Assembly: GCA_029717555.1 (NCBI GenBank)
Contig: JAMDHS010000005.1
Span: 1-64,000 of the forward strand
Source of the DNA: Peribolospora baueri
Lineage: Eukaryota > Basidiomycota > Peribolosporomycetes > Peribolosporales > Peribolosporaceae
Reading direction: 5' to 3'
Length of the DNA: 64,000 nucleotides
The position numbers and the translations under genes were made by a program. The notes below the pieces were generated by a model. It saw nothing but the letters and a program-made list of their open reading frames with translations, was not told where the DNA came from and did not search any database. This document shows positions 37,601 to 49,310 of this stretch, one piece after another. Every line of letters begins with the position of its first letter. Within the stretch, counting starts at the first letter, position 1.

Positions 37601-40600
37601 AGCGTCGAAAAGGTGCCTCACCGTTGAGCGCAAAACGGCCTCTTGGTCGCGGGGCTGCGCGACCAAGAGCGCCAACACGCAATAGGGAACGCCAGCGCTT
37701 CGGCGGGTAGTGGATAAAATTGGGGAGAAGATGACTTTAAGGTAGCCCTGTAGAGTCGATATCGTACGGTTCAGATAGATGAAAACCCGCTTCGTCTCGC
37801 GGAAAGAGACAGATTGGGACGTACCTCCACCCAAGCCTGCGGAAGTTTGTCAATATCCTCCCATCCACTGCGAATGACGGCAGCGGCAGCGACGGAATAA
37901 GACGGATAAAGAGTCGAGAAAGCTCCACGGTGCCTGATCTGAGTGAGCCAGGTGTTGAAGTAGTCGCCGGCCACAGCGATCTCTTCCGGCGTCCAAATTG
38001 CCCGTTGGACTTCCTCGCCTTGGGAGAGCGTACGGGATATGAGAACTCCGAGGAGAGCGCTAACCAACGTGATACGATGACAGAATGAGCTCGTCTGTCG
38101 CGCTTTCCCGCGGCCCATGGAAGTGGAGAAGTGCCACTCACCCGGCCTCCTTCATGGCCCTCCAAGCAAAGCTCAAAATGACCTGGAATCGTGGCCCTGA
38201 CTGCACCTCCGCCATTGCATCACCTCCGTCCTTTTGTGCGGCATTCAAAGCTCTCGCCTCCTCAAGGTCGGGCGTGACGACTTCGGCGATTCTAGAGGCC
38301 TCCTCCTGATCGTTTTCGCCCCCCTGGTCGGCGCTGCCTTCGGGTGCAACGTTGCACAGCACCGCTTTAGTCAATTCCCATGTCTGGTTGATGAGGCTTA
38401 CGGCGCGCCGAATGACGCTCCTCCAGGCGGACAGGTGGGCAACTTGGGAAGGGTCCGATAAGTCGATCGCCATGAAAACGTGCCTGAAACAAGCACAGGG
38501 GGCGAATCCGGTGAGAAATCTACCTTTTCCTGTTGTTTGAGGACGCGACTCACTGAAGTGCCACCTGGAGACCATGCAGGGGATGACGCTCGGCAGCGAC
38601 CAAGAGATCACGCTTTGCGACGGAGACTAGAGCCTCAAAAAAGTCCAACAAGTTGTCCACCAAGGCAACTAGAGACAGGAGTCGTTTGTCAGCTAAATCC
38701 TGCCTACGATGAAAGAAAATTAGCATAGACTCACGAACGGGAGGCCTCTGCAAGTGGGCAAGGTGTCCGGCCTCTGGAGTAGGTGACGACATGCCCACCA
38801 ACTCGGCCACCGAGCCGAACGTCCAGCCGGCTCGGAGGACGTATGTCTTCAGCACGAGCTTGACGAGCAGCGCTCCTGCCGAGCTCTCCGCGTCTCTCGC
38901 ACTGAGGAGCATCCTAGCCGCCTTGCCTACCAATGCCTTGACGTCTTCCTCGCTCTCCAACCCAGCCAGAGGGCCGGGAAATGCCTCGAGGATGGAGAGC
39001 GCGGACAGCTGGATGTCATCATACTTGCTCAGCATGAGGCGCAGCAGACGTCGAACGAGACACGGTGTGACAAGATCAATCTGGAAAGGAAAATCTTGAG
39101 GCTGGCCGGCGGACTTCACCGCGAGCGCCCGTACATCAGACTTGTCTTTGCCAGCGACCTTGGGAGAGACGATTCTGGGGATTTCTGATCGCTTGCTGGG
39201 GTCCGCAGGGGGCTCAGTGAAAAATCGGCGATCGATACCGGCTTTCAAAAGGAGGTTGAGAAAGCGCAAAGCGGCGATAATGTCGTGGTACGCCGCACAG
39301 GGATGTAAAGTGCGCAGAACGAGTCGGCGCACCCATCGGAGGAAGTCGTGGGCGTCGTCGACAACGTCCTCGAACCTTTTCAACCTCGCGTCCTCTTCGG
39401 AGGTCCGAACTTTGAGGTCACGGAGCTTGCTCGCATCCCTGTGTGCTGCATAAGTCGAGGCACGCAAGCGGATGAGAAGGGAGACGAAGGTACCGTTGAT
39501 GGTTTGTCGCACTTCTGGCTCAGTAGACGACAGATTGTATGAGAGGAACATCTTCAGGAGTTGGAGCGCCGGACGGCTGAGAGGCTGACTGGAAGAACGG
39601 GTGGAGACGATGAAGGCCAGAACAGATAGGCGCACGGTGGGCGAAGCGGCGGTTGCACAAGCACGGAGCACGTCTTGTGGGATGGCGATAGTCGATGACA
39701 GCGAAGACTCTTGGAAGTCTGACAATGAAAACAAGGAATGCGAGGAAGCGTCTTCTTTCGCATCCGCCGAGGCGATCTCGCACAGGCCGTGCGCCGCTCC
39801 TAATTGGAGAACGAGCAGCAGCGCCTCGAGCTTCGCTTCCGAGGTGGGATGGCCGTTCGCGGTGAGCCGATAGGCCAAGACGTAGAAGCTGGAGGGATCA
39901 AATTCGACGAGGCCGGGTAGGTGATATAGGCCGAGCATGCGTCTACCGAGTTCGTCCGGACCGGTCAGTGCGTGGACGAGCGCGTCGACCCAGAGGTGCG
40001 TCCACGCCTTCCAACGCTCCCCACGTTCCACGACCAACTTGTTCCTCTTGCTCAGCAGACCAAATTTCAAAGCCCACCGCTGGAGAAAGGTCAGGGCGAG
40101 CTTGCCTCTCCTTCCCGCTGAGCCGTCGGCAATGGAGATGGACCGGAGCAGCCTAGGATAGAGCGCGGGCTCGGCGGCCGCGACAAGCGAAGGATCCAGC
40201 TTTTCGAGGAGAAGCGAGAGCACCTGGAGATTTCTCTTGCGCTCCAGGCCCTCGAGAGAGCGATAGAGGAGGCGCTCAGCGAGGGGGACCGGCCGGCTGA
40301 CGCCGACACTGACCGAACTGCTCTGTTTGTCGTCGTGCTCGACGAGGGCGTAGAAGTCGAGAAGCGATGACAGTGCTGCGTTGCATCGCAGGCTCGCGAT
40401 CGAGTTACTCGCATCCAAACAGTCCCAAACAATTCCGGAAAGACGGACTTGTGCCTCCTCCGGCGCTAAAACCGCTGCCAATGCTGCCAGGGCTTCGTCC
40501 TTCCTCGGAGGCGAGAAGAAGAGCCGGACGCGCTTGCACCATGCCGCTAGGAGCTCAAAAGCTGCGACGCCTTGAGTCGATAGCGGCACAGCGGAGATGG

Positions 40601-41099
40601 CATCCAGGATCTGTGCATAAGCTTCCAGCAGAGTTTGAAAGCTTGGTGAAAGAGATAGAATAGGAGGGTCAGTTAGAGAAGGCTACAAGACCCGCCGCAT
40701 ATCGCAAGGCTCCTGCTCACCCGCTCGCATCATCAGCGCATGTGCAAGATGCTACCAAGTTTGAAAGCCTTTCAAGGTCCTCATCCTTGCCCAAAGCGGC
40801 GGAAGACCGCGGTGGCGTGGACATCCGAGCGACGGGGACGAGGGGAACGAGCGTTTGCAAGGACGTACGCCGTACGTCGCCGGGGTTGAAGCGCCAAGAT
40901 AGAGGACGATAGTCAGTGATCGACTCGGTGCGAGGTTCGACCTTCTTAAACTGCTGCGGCCTGCCATGTGCGCTGCGCTGATGGTGCGCAAGATGTCGCC
41001 GCCCATCACTCGACTCCCGTCCCTCAGCCACAGCCAGACCCTTGCCGGTCAAAGCTCGTCTCGGTCTGCGTCGGCGCTTGCGCTCGCGCTCGCTCATCA
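34650..41099 (-). CDS. TRM732: THADA / Trm732-type tRNA 2'-O-methylation cofactor
   Basis: Very large helical-repeat protein (roughly 1,900 residues). Yeast Trm732 partners the methyltransferase Trm7 to 2'-O-methylate position 32 of the tRNA anticodon loop; the human counterpart is THADA. The diagnostic block (DUF2428) is spread over exons: TTRRSAGVPYCVLALLVAQP near 37.65 kb and SWGIRNASMMLFAALCDRAF with G near 37.25 kb, in the order and spacing typical of the family. The rest consists of Leu/Ala-rich helices, mainly the long exon 38550-40689 and the exons 34650-36960. The 5' end is uncertain. Candidate starts are at 41099 (MSERERKR), 41164 or 40829 (MSTPPRSS); the stretch KKVEPRTESITDYRPLSWRF before the last has a protein-like make-up, so an upstream start is preferred. 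The protein ends near LTEVELEGG. Confidence 0.85.
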
Positions 41100-41161
41100 G
41101 ACGGCCGGCCCGCTCGTTTGTTCGTACTTCGCTTTCTTTCGCCTTTGGCCACGGGCCAGCC

Positions 41162-41761
41162 ATGTCCGATGACCCTCGATCGCCGTCGTCCACCGCGGCG
41201 TCCTCCCTCGGCGGCGAAGACGAGGACTGGGACCGTGAGCTCTCGATTAGGCGTGTTTCAACCCCTTCCGCCGGCGGTGGCGCCACCAACGACATAGGCG
41301 ACCCCGAGTGCACGCCTCACAGCAGCCCTCAAAAGGCGGGCAGCATGGCAGCAGCGCGATCGACTGGAGCGAACGGATATGGCCCGGGTGCCGGCGGCGC
41401 TGCGTTCGTTCCTTTGAGCGGTGAAGAACGCGCGAGGCGAGCGAGGATCGCCATGGAGAAAGCGAAAGGCACCGCGCCGGAAGGAGAGGACAAGGAAGAG
41501 TGGGAGAAGGAGCTCGGCGACTGGGTAGGTGGTTTTCCGTCCACCGTTTCCTTGAACGCCGCGCTGGACGTGCCCACTGCGTCACTTCTCGTTTCACTTG
41601 AACAAGATTCCCAGAGCGGCCATCTTTCTGACATCATCGTCTTCTGCCTGCAGATTAACGCCTCCCCATCACCATACGAACATTCGCACGATCGCGCACG
41701 GATAGAAAGAGGCGGCGAGGGCGCGACGGCCGGCAAGGACGGCCCAGCCAAAAGAGGCTGA
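41162..41761 (+). CDS. Small hypothetical acidic/Gly-rich protein
   Basis: I do not recognise this protein. The frame begins MSDDPRSPSSTAASSLGGED, has an acidic patch (GEDEDWDRELS), a Gly/Ala-rich middle, and a charged helix of the form EERARRARIAMEKAKG followed by EDKEEWEKELGDW. A likely intron at 41525-41653 (gtaggt...ctgcag, 129 nt) is a multiple of three and has no stop. The spliced form is 156 residues and the unspliced form 199, in the same frame. The C-terminus is polar (ARIERGGEGATAGKDG). The start is only about 62 bp from one candidate THADA start on the other strand. The regular charged helix and strong acceptor tract favour a real gene. Confidence 0.5.
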   Translation: MSDDPRSPSSTAASSLGGEDEDWDRELSIRRVSTPSAGGGATNDIGDPECTPHSSPQKAGSMAAARSTGANGYGPGAGGAAFVPLSGEERARRARIAMEKAKGTAPEGEDKEEWEKELGDWVGGFPSTVSLNAALDVPTASLLVSLEQDSQSGHLSDIIVFCLQINASPSPYEHSHDRARIERGGEGATAGKDGPAKRG

Positions 41762-42994
41762 GCCGATGTGCACTCGACCCAGTGTGTACTGTACGTACGT
41801 CCTTCCAATGAGGCGATCGTTTTTCTGGACCGCAATGCGACTTCCAAGTTTGACGGCGCAGGCGGCACAGGAGGCACATGGCTATCCGCCCCCCAGTCGA
41901 CCTCCTTCATGTGGGCGAGAGGTAGCTTCGGTCGCTTACTTTGATCCCTGACGACTTTCATACGCTTCCAGAGTTGGTTGGGGCAGCAAGTGTACCAAAC
42001 GTCACGCTTCTCTTGACATGAGACCACTAAGACCGAACCCGTCCTCAAGCTTCACTCCTGCGACTATTCCAACACGTGGCGAGAAGACGACACTACCTTC
42101 GACGGTGTATGAGGTGTTCGCTATCAATGTCGCCTTGTCTCACGATCGCGCTTGTTGGTGATTCACACCAGCCTCATTGTTTCTATCGACCTCGACCCTA
42201 TTGTCCCTTCGCCGCTTGACCACCGCCTCCGGCGATAGAAAGTGGCGCACGCAGCATGCTATCACAGCGATCGATAGATTTACTCTTACGACTTTGTCAC
42301 ATTCACCACCTCGTTACGCTCGCCCCTTTGCTGGGCTTTCTCGTCTAACACCCACCGTTTTAAATTCTTACGTTAAACCCGCTAACGCTGTTTGCAACCT
42401 CTCCTCCAGCCGGATCCGACAGCCCTTCGGCCCGTCCGTCTCCTATCGGTCCCCTGATGTCTCCAATGCTCTTCCCTTTCGCATGATGCCCTGTGCTTCG
42501 CTGCTATACCTCTTTCGCCCTTCCGTATAATCCAGTCCAGATGCTGCAGATCATGCATCTCCCCGGCCGAAGCCTTTGCGGCCAATGAATGGCCTTTCGC
42601 TCGCTTTGGTCTCGTTTCCTAATGCCCTTCTCGCACCGTACCGACAGCTTTGGGCCCTCGCGAAGACAACTCCCTCCGTTCTCTCGCGGCCACTGGTCCG
42701 TCTCGTTGGAAACGAGTTAGAATTAAGAGTACAAACGGGAAGACGACGGTGCGGATGCGGATGGACAGGGACAGAAGCATGAAAAGAGGGACGACTGGAA
42801 AAAAAGATAGAGGCTCGCTTCGGTTGGGCCGAGAAACGGCGTGAAGAGGGGAATAGCTACACTGACGCTGACTGGCGACCAAAGCAGAAACGCTCCAGCA
42901 AAGGATCCACTCGGGGAATTCGAGGGTATACAGAGAAGGAAAGGAGGTATGAAGAAGAGGGAATATTGACACGATCGACATCAGAGTGAGGCCA
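41762..42994. other. Convergent intergenic region, no gene seen
   Basis: About 1.2 kb between the small hypothetical gene and the end of the CLIP-like gene. Open frames on both strands (for example 42177-42530 on the plus strand) are Ser/Arg/Pro-rich and show no domain or splice context. One CACGTG occurs at 42073. Confidence 0.45.
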
Positions 42995-45900
42995 TCAGTA
43001 TGATTCCGGTAAATGCGGACAGCTGAATGAGGGTGAAAGGGAAGCAGAGAAACATGGGGTTCCTCAGAATGATTTTGTCACATGCGCGGTTTGACTCTTT
43101 GGAAAGGAATAGCTCACTCTTCTGTCGCGTGACCAAGGATCTCGCAGTTGTCCTGCGAGTTGGAGGTCGAGTCGAACGCAAACGTCACATAGATACGACA
43201 CGTTAGCCACGTCTGGGGCCGCCGGGGAGTGCAAACACAGAACAGCGGACTACCGCAAACTTCGAACTCACGCAAAACGCATCCTCGTCCTCTATAGCAC
43301 CACCGAGCTTGACTGATGACGAAATGACGGCCGGAGAGGCAAGCTGTCGAGATGAAGCTGCGTCCGCGCTAGCACGGTCGCCGCGGCGAGAGCTGAAGAG
43401 AACGCAGTCGGTCTGCGAGGGTCATCCGCGAGAACCGGACAGTGTAAGACCGACGGTCGCACGATTTAATCGGATCGATTTGAGATGGAAGCTGCTCGAC
43501 TCACAATCTCGTGACCCGCCGACTCGCACAAGTCGCAGTAAAGCTCCTCCTCGTCATTAGCTCTCTCCTTGTGCTGCTCCTTGGTCGCTCCGGACTTGGA
43601 CGCCCCCTCCCCGGCAACTTTCTGTAAAGAGGTGAGCTCACGTCGTGGTGTTTTTGGCGCTTCCGATGTCGATACCGATACTGATGGAGGTGACGGAGCC
43701 AAGGTCTTGGAGCCTCGGGATTCGCGGGACACTTCTTTCCGGAGTCGGGCAAGCTCTTGCTCCAACTCGTCCTCCTACAGACCAAAAGACCGTGAATGGA
43801 TAGATAGAAAGCGGATGGGAAATGTGTGATTGTCGGCATCGGTTCGGAGGTTCGACCACCAGGCACACGAGACGAACCGAAATAGAAAGAGGGAATGAAT
43901 CACTCACCTTGAAGATTCGCGCTTCAACGAGCGACTCCAGCTCGCTGACCTCCTTATTAAGGGCCCTCACTTCCTTGCGATGCTCCCCCTCAATATCCTC
44001 CAACCTTTCCTTGAGCGACCCGACCTCCAATTGGTGCGAGCGTGTCAGGCGCTCCATTCGTGCTGTCTGCTCTGCCAATTCCTTTTGAAGCCGGATCACC
44101 TCTTTCGACGTCGAGCCTGGGGTTGGAGGGCCGCGCATCTTCAATGGCGTGGCTGGAGTGAGGGTGAGGAGGGTTTTGGCGGTATCACCGGCTGAACGAC
44201 TATGATCGCCGCCGTCGCGACCATTGCCCTCCTCGGCAGCCGCACTCTCCTCGATGTCCGCCACGAGTCGCTCGACGGTGATCTCAAGCGCGCGCATCTT
44301 CTCCTTGAGCGACTCGGTCTCTTGAACGAGGAGCCTATTCTGCGACCCAATACTGATGTTCTCGTCGGTGAGGTTCTGAATGATATACTGCAGTCCGAAG
44401 ATCTTGTCCTGCATGGCCGTGTACTCGTCTCGGCCGTTGAGCGTGCTCGCGTTCGAATGGCGGGACTTCTTCGAGCCGGCGCTGGCCGTTGAGCTTCGTC
44501 GCATAGGGGTCTGCGCGTTCGACTCCGGCGTGAGCTGCAGACTCGTGTGAGAGGGGGCCGACAGCACCGGGCTCCCTGGCTGGTCTTGAGACGGTGCCGA
44601 GACGGTGCCGGTAGCCAAAGAAAGTTTTGTTGCGTTGCCCAAGCGAGCCTTGAGAGAGCGGATTTCCTCGTCTTTAAGTCTGAGCTCCTTGCCATGCCTT
44701 TCGCGAAGCTTGAGCATCTGAGTATCCGGAGTGGCCCCCGAGCGGCGGAGGATCTCGATGTCGTTCACCTTGGCCTCCAAAGCCTTGCGCAGTTCGGCGA
44801 TCACCGCGCTTTGCTCTTGGTCTCGCTTGTCCTGCAATTCGGTATTGTAGAGCTCGAGCTGAGGAAGGGAGGGCGGAGGGGGCGCAAAGAATGGACATGA
44901 GCCGACGAGGCCTTGTCAGGCGCTGAGATATGCATTGCCGATCGCACCCACACCGGCTTCACTCACATCCAGCTTCTCCTTCTCGGCGGCCCTGAGCTCA
45001 TTCCGAAGATCATCGACTTCCTTGAGGGAATGCTCTGTCTGCCTCCTAGCCTCCTCAGCCTGACGACCGGCCTCTCTCTTCCCAGACCTCGCGCCCTCGA
45101 GAAGACCTTTGAGCCTGTCGATCTCCTGCTCCGCCCTCGCGCGCTCCGCCTCGGCCCTCTTGTTAAGCTCTGCAATCCTCTCCTCGTCTCCATTGCCGCC
45201 TCCATAAAGCCCTTCGAGATTCTCCACGTCCGCTCGCAGGCCTTCCACCTCAGCACGCTCGTTCTCGAGCGCAATTTGACTCTCTTGAAGCGCATCCTCC
45301 AGCTCATCCGCCCGCGCCCTCGCCACGGCTTCTGCCTTGAGTACCTTTTCGACGTCCATCTTGAGGCGCTTGATCTCTTTGCGCAAGTTCGACTCCATTT
45401 CTGAATTCTTTTCGCGCCTCCGCTTCGCGTTGACCTCTTCCCGTTCCATTAGCGCCTTTGCGTCCGAGAGAGCGTCTTCGAGTCGAGTCACCTTGGTCTG
45501 CGTGTGAGAAAGCTGCTCCTTCAAGCTCTCATTGTCGATCTCAGCCGCCCTCGAAGCCTGCTTAGCCCTTTCTTCCGGTTGTACGGACGCCTTAGCAGCG
45601 GCGATAGCTCGAGCGGCGGCCTCTTGTACGTGCTTCAGCCGTTCCTCGGCCTCGTACCTTTGCGTCTCAATCTCATTCACCCGAGCCTCATACAGGCCGA
45701 TGGTCTCCTGTCCCGCCTGGCGGAGTAGATTGACCTGGTCGCCTAGTCCGGTTCTTTCCCTTTCCCAGTCGGCCTCGAGACGCTCGATTCGCGACCGGAA
45801 CTCCTCCAGCTCGGCTTCCTTGGCCTGTAGCAAAGCGTCCATGGCGGACGAGGAGGCGGCTGGAACGGCTTCGGAGCTCTTAGACTCCTCCGCGGCGGCC

Positions 45901-46841
45901 TTGAGACTGGACACGAGCGCCTCGGACTCAGCGAGCTTGGCAGAAAGTTCCCGACTATGGGCCTCCGCCTCCTCCTTGGCCTTCTCCAAATTCGCCGCCT
46001 TGTCCTTCTCCAACTCGGTCGCCGCCTTGGCCATCTCGAGCTCAACCGCCTTGGCCTTCTCGAGCACACCCGTGGCTTCTTTCTCGAGCTTGTTCGCACG
46101 TTCCTGGTGCTGCTTCGCCTTGGCCTCCAGTTCGGTCATCTGCAACTGGTGGGCGATCTGCGCTTGCTCGAGCTTGCGCTCCCACTCTTGCTCCTTCTTT
46201 CGCACCGCCTCGGCGACGGCCGCTGCGCTCGCCGCGGATGCGTCCCTGCTCTCGTCTTTCTCGAGAGAAGAAGGAGGTCTGGAAGAAGAAGACCTGGACG
46301 AAGAAGGCCTGGCAACCCCGCCGGCAAACTCCGGCGTCTCCCGCCCAGCCGCCGGTCGCCGATACTTGGCGGGGTCATTCGCCTTGATCGCCTCGGCCAA
46401 ACTCTCCGCCTCAAGTTTCTTCGCCCCGGAAGGCGGGCCCATGGTAGAGAGACTGGCGCCGAAGCCGAAGCTCTGCCGTCCGCTCGTGGGAGCGCCGGTT
46501 GACTTGCGTCGATTGGATGTGGGGAGGGAAGAGCGGGGCGGAGCGTCGCCCGTCGGAGTTGGCGTACGCGGAGCATTTCGGCCGGGAGTAGGGAGGAATG
46601 AGCGTTGAGATGGGCCCGAAGAGGTCGGCGTCCGGGGCGGAGGTGGAGTCACGGGGGTGGCGCCTTCCTTTTCGACCCTCGAGGAAGGGCGAGGGAGGGC
46701 AGAGAGGTTCGCGCCTAGGCTCTGTCGCCCGGCGTTGGGGGCGCCGGCGGACTTGCGACGACTGGATGGAGTGGGGATGGATGAGCGCTGAGCGCCGCCC
46801 GAAGGGGTGGGAGTTCGGGGAGGAGGAGGAGGGTTTGCCAT
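42995..46841 (-). CDS. CLIP-170-like microtubule plus-end protein lacking CAP-Gly
   Basis: Long coiled-coil protein (about 1,100 residues) ending in two CX2CX4HX4C zinc knuckles, CDLCESAGHEITDC and CDNCEILGHATEDC, then PHLPESY. Paired knuckles after a long coiled coil are the hallmark of CLIP-170/Bik1/Tip1, which bind p150glued-type partners at microtubule plus ends. The last exon (42995-43022) is only 28 nt and supplies the final Cys. The N-terminal 160 residues hold three Ser/Pro/Arg-rich repeats with RSSIPTPSSRRKS, RSFLPTPGR and RSSLPTSNRRKS, which match the SxIP/SxLP signature that binds EB1. No CAP-Gly domain is seen in the N-terminal exon or in the 490 bp upstream. The coiled coil runs from about residue 200 to beyond 1,000, with breaks near IQNLTDENISIGSQNRLL. 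The CLIP assignment rests on the knuckles. Confidence 0.82.
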
Positions 46842-47332
46842 GCACGTGTGAAGAGGGAGTGGCGTGGAGGTGTTGGTGGTGATGGGGGTGCGGTAGGTGT
46901 ATACCTACGGAGAGGAGGTGGGAGTTGAGTGTATGCGTTGCTGTGCGTAAGACGTCCACGCGATGTTGTTGGGCAGCACCGACGCAGGCCGTCATCGGAT
47001 TAGGCGCGTTCTAGTCATTTTCGACGGGCTTTAGTAGAGGATTCTATTCTGGCCGTTGCTTTTCCGATCGGACGCGTGGCGCGTCTTTTCCTGCTCCCGG
47101 CCCATGATCGATGATGGTGACTGGCTGGATGATGGGAGGGAGCGAGGGACGGACATCGCTTCGTTCCATCGAAAGCCGACCTGCAGTCTCTCACTGTATC
47201 ACATGGCACCCACACGTTTACCCGATCGAAATTTTGTTCGCAGACAGTAGAGAAAATGCATATGATACTAGCATCGAGGCCACTCCGTACGACGCCCACC
47301 CCGCGCGAACACAACGCGTCTCCGAGAGCCCT
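46842..47332. other. Upstream region of the CLIP-like gene
   Basis: About 490 bp between two minus-strand genes. It should hold the promoter of the CLIP-like gene and the 3' flank of the PWWP gene. CACGTG occurs 2 bp upstream of the CLIP-like ATG. No gene or CAP-Gly-coding exon is seen. Confidence 0.5.
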
Positions 47333-49310
47333 TCATGCTGCAGCCGTCACCTGCGGCTCATCCTGCTTCGCTCCTTCCTCTGCCACAGGCTGCGGCTCCT
47401 CCAGTGCAGGAGCCGAAGCCTGGTCCTTATCCTGCTCCGCGGAGACGGCCGCCGGCGGCTGCTCTTTGTCCTGCTCAGGCTTATCCATGTCCATCTTCGT
47501 CCCCTCGGCCGCAGACTCGGCCTTCTCCGGCGACGCAGAAGCGGCACCGCCGCCATTGACATGCTCCTTGTCCTGCTCTGGCTTGTCCTGATCCGTGCCG
47601 CCGTCCACGATCTTCTGCCACTTCTCCGAAAGAGCGTGGGCGCGCTCGGTGAAGTGGTACTCGTCGTCTTTGGGAATTGCCTTGCCGCTTTGCTTCAGAT
47701 GCGCGATCCGCTTCATCACCTTGCCGATCTTGGTGTCCTGAATCGCGAAGGCACAGCGCCTCCGTCAGCCAGGCCGCTTGCTTCGCACCTGCACCTAGGT
47801 GTACACCAATCGCTAGGCTGAACTCACCCTCAGGAGCTGGAAGGTCATGCCGCTGTAGTTCTCGGCCGCCTTCAGGTACTCATCGTACACCGTCATTTCC
47901 TGCATCGACCACAGCAAATTAAATTCTTGTCGCCTTCGGACGGTCTCCATAGCAAAATCGCTAACAATGATACTCACCCATTCCTTGATGGTCTCGCCGA
48001 GGAAAGCCCGCTGCAGCTTGTGCCTCCAGTCGTACACCTTGTCCGTCTCGCTGTCCCCTACGACCTCATCCGACTTCTTCTTTCCAGCCTTCTTCGGCGC
48101 CTGCATAAAGGAGATCGACGAAATGCAGAGAGTGAGACGGCTGATTTTGAGTCCTTGCCTTGTCGACGCAGACTCACCTTTCTCTTTTTCGTATCGTCCT
48201 CCGTCTCGCCTTCTGACTCAACATTTTCGTCCGCTTTGACCTTCCTTCCGCCCTTCTTGGGAGTAGCCTAGATATGCAAACGGGGAAACAATGGATGCGA
48301 TGAGAGGTGAGATACGTCAATGACTCTCGACTTCCGACCATTGCGTCCAGGTGTCCTCACCTTTTTCTTATTCTCCACCTTGGCTTTCTTCCTCTTCTGA
48401 TCCGCGCTCTCTCGGATCTTTCCTGTGGACCGCTTCCTCTTCTTTCCGCTACCTTCATCCTCGTCCTCGCTCTCCTCCAGCTGATCCTCGTCCTCGTCCT
48501 CTTCGACCTCCTTCGCTAGCCTGGCGCTCTCCTGGACGATCTGATTCTGCTTCTCGTTCCACTCCGTTGGGTCCAGGGCGATCTTGTATCCTTCATACAG
48601 TTCACCCCTTTTCTTGTGAGGGTCATCGACAAAAGACTGGATTTCCAGCTTCTGAAGAAGGCTAAGTTCCTTCGGGGATGCCCACCAGCTAACACCAGTG
48701 GGTAATGACACGTAGCACAAAAAGGAGAGAGGAATTTGTCAGCGACTTTTGCAACGAAAAGAAGTGGAATGTGCGGCTCGACTCACTACTCGGCCGTGGG
48801 CATGAATCGGGCAGGGTAGGCGAGCCTCTTGGGGGGCTTCTCAGTCATCACTGCAGCGGGCAGGTTCGCCTCCTCGACAATCTGCAGGTCGTTGGCAGTG
48901 ATACAGAGAAGGAACCAGAGCAATGAAGACGCTCAGGAAGGTCGTCCTCATCAACAACGGCGGTGGACACGAAGCTCGGTAGTCAGAAAGAGGGTGGGTG
49001 CATTTACTCACGATCGCCGGCCACGCCGGGAAGCCCTTGACTGGAGAGCGGCGAGGATGACGACAGCGTACTTCAGCAAAAGCACCGTCGACGAGAGTGA
49101 AGCCGGCCTGGAAATTGTGATCAAGAGGAAGAACAGACGCGCTTTTCGCGCTCATGCGACCATCGAAACGCGCCGGCTTCTTCATGGGACTTGCTCCGAT
49201 CGCGCCAGAAGGCTCGTCCTCAACTCACCCTTGCAAAGGACGACGTCGCCAATCTTATAGCGAGCATGCTCATCGCCCTCGCCCTTTTCAAGCTTCTTCG
49301 AAGCGGACAT
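47333..49310 (-). CDS. PWWP-domain chromatin protein with LEDGF-like C-terminal fold
   Basis: Nuclear chromatin protein. The PWWP domain opens at about residue 17: YKIGDVVLCK, VKGFPAWPAI, LAYPARFMPT and SWWASPKELSLL, a fold that reads methylated H3K36 and DNA. A highly charged linker follows (EEDEDEDQLEESEDEDEG, KKRKRSTGKIR and several KK-rich NLS-like tracts). Then comes a helical region YDWRHKLQRAFLGETIKEW, MTVYDEYLKAAENYSGMTFQ and DTKIGKVMKRIAHLKQSGKA, resembling the TFIIS-N/LEDGF integrase-binding-domain fold. The last 80 residues are low complexity with repeats of DKPEQDKE and Ala/Glu-rich text. The gene has about seven exons and is divergent from SKI2 with 303 bp between starts. The fold of the C-terminal helical part is inferred from its position and the KVMKRI...L pattern; the PWWP call is firm. 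Confidence 0.82.

Noticed and set aside
43114-43160. Apparent stop right after GHATEE that would remove the last Cys of the second CLIP zinc knuckle
   Set aside because: The TGA lies in a gtgagc donor. Splicing to an acceptor before 43022 gives GHATEDCPHLPESY, a complete CX2CX4HX4C knuckle, so the protein is not truncated.
45532-46608. 358-codon plus-strand frame opposite the CLIP-like coiled coil
   Set aside because: Its Ser/Ala/Leu-rich text is the reverse reading of Glu/Lys/Ala coiled-coil codons.
46842-47010. Possible upstream exon carrying a CAP-Gly domain for the CLIP-like protein
   Set aside because: The minus-strand text upstream of the ATG shows His/Pro/Ser-rich reading only, with no GxNDG-type CAP-Gly motif in any frame.
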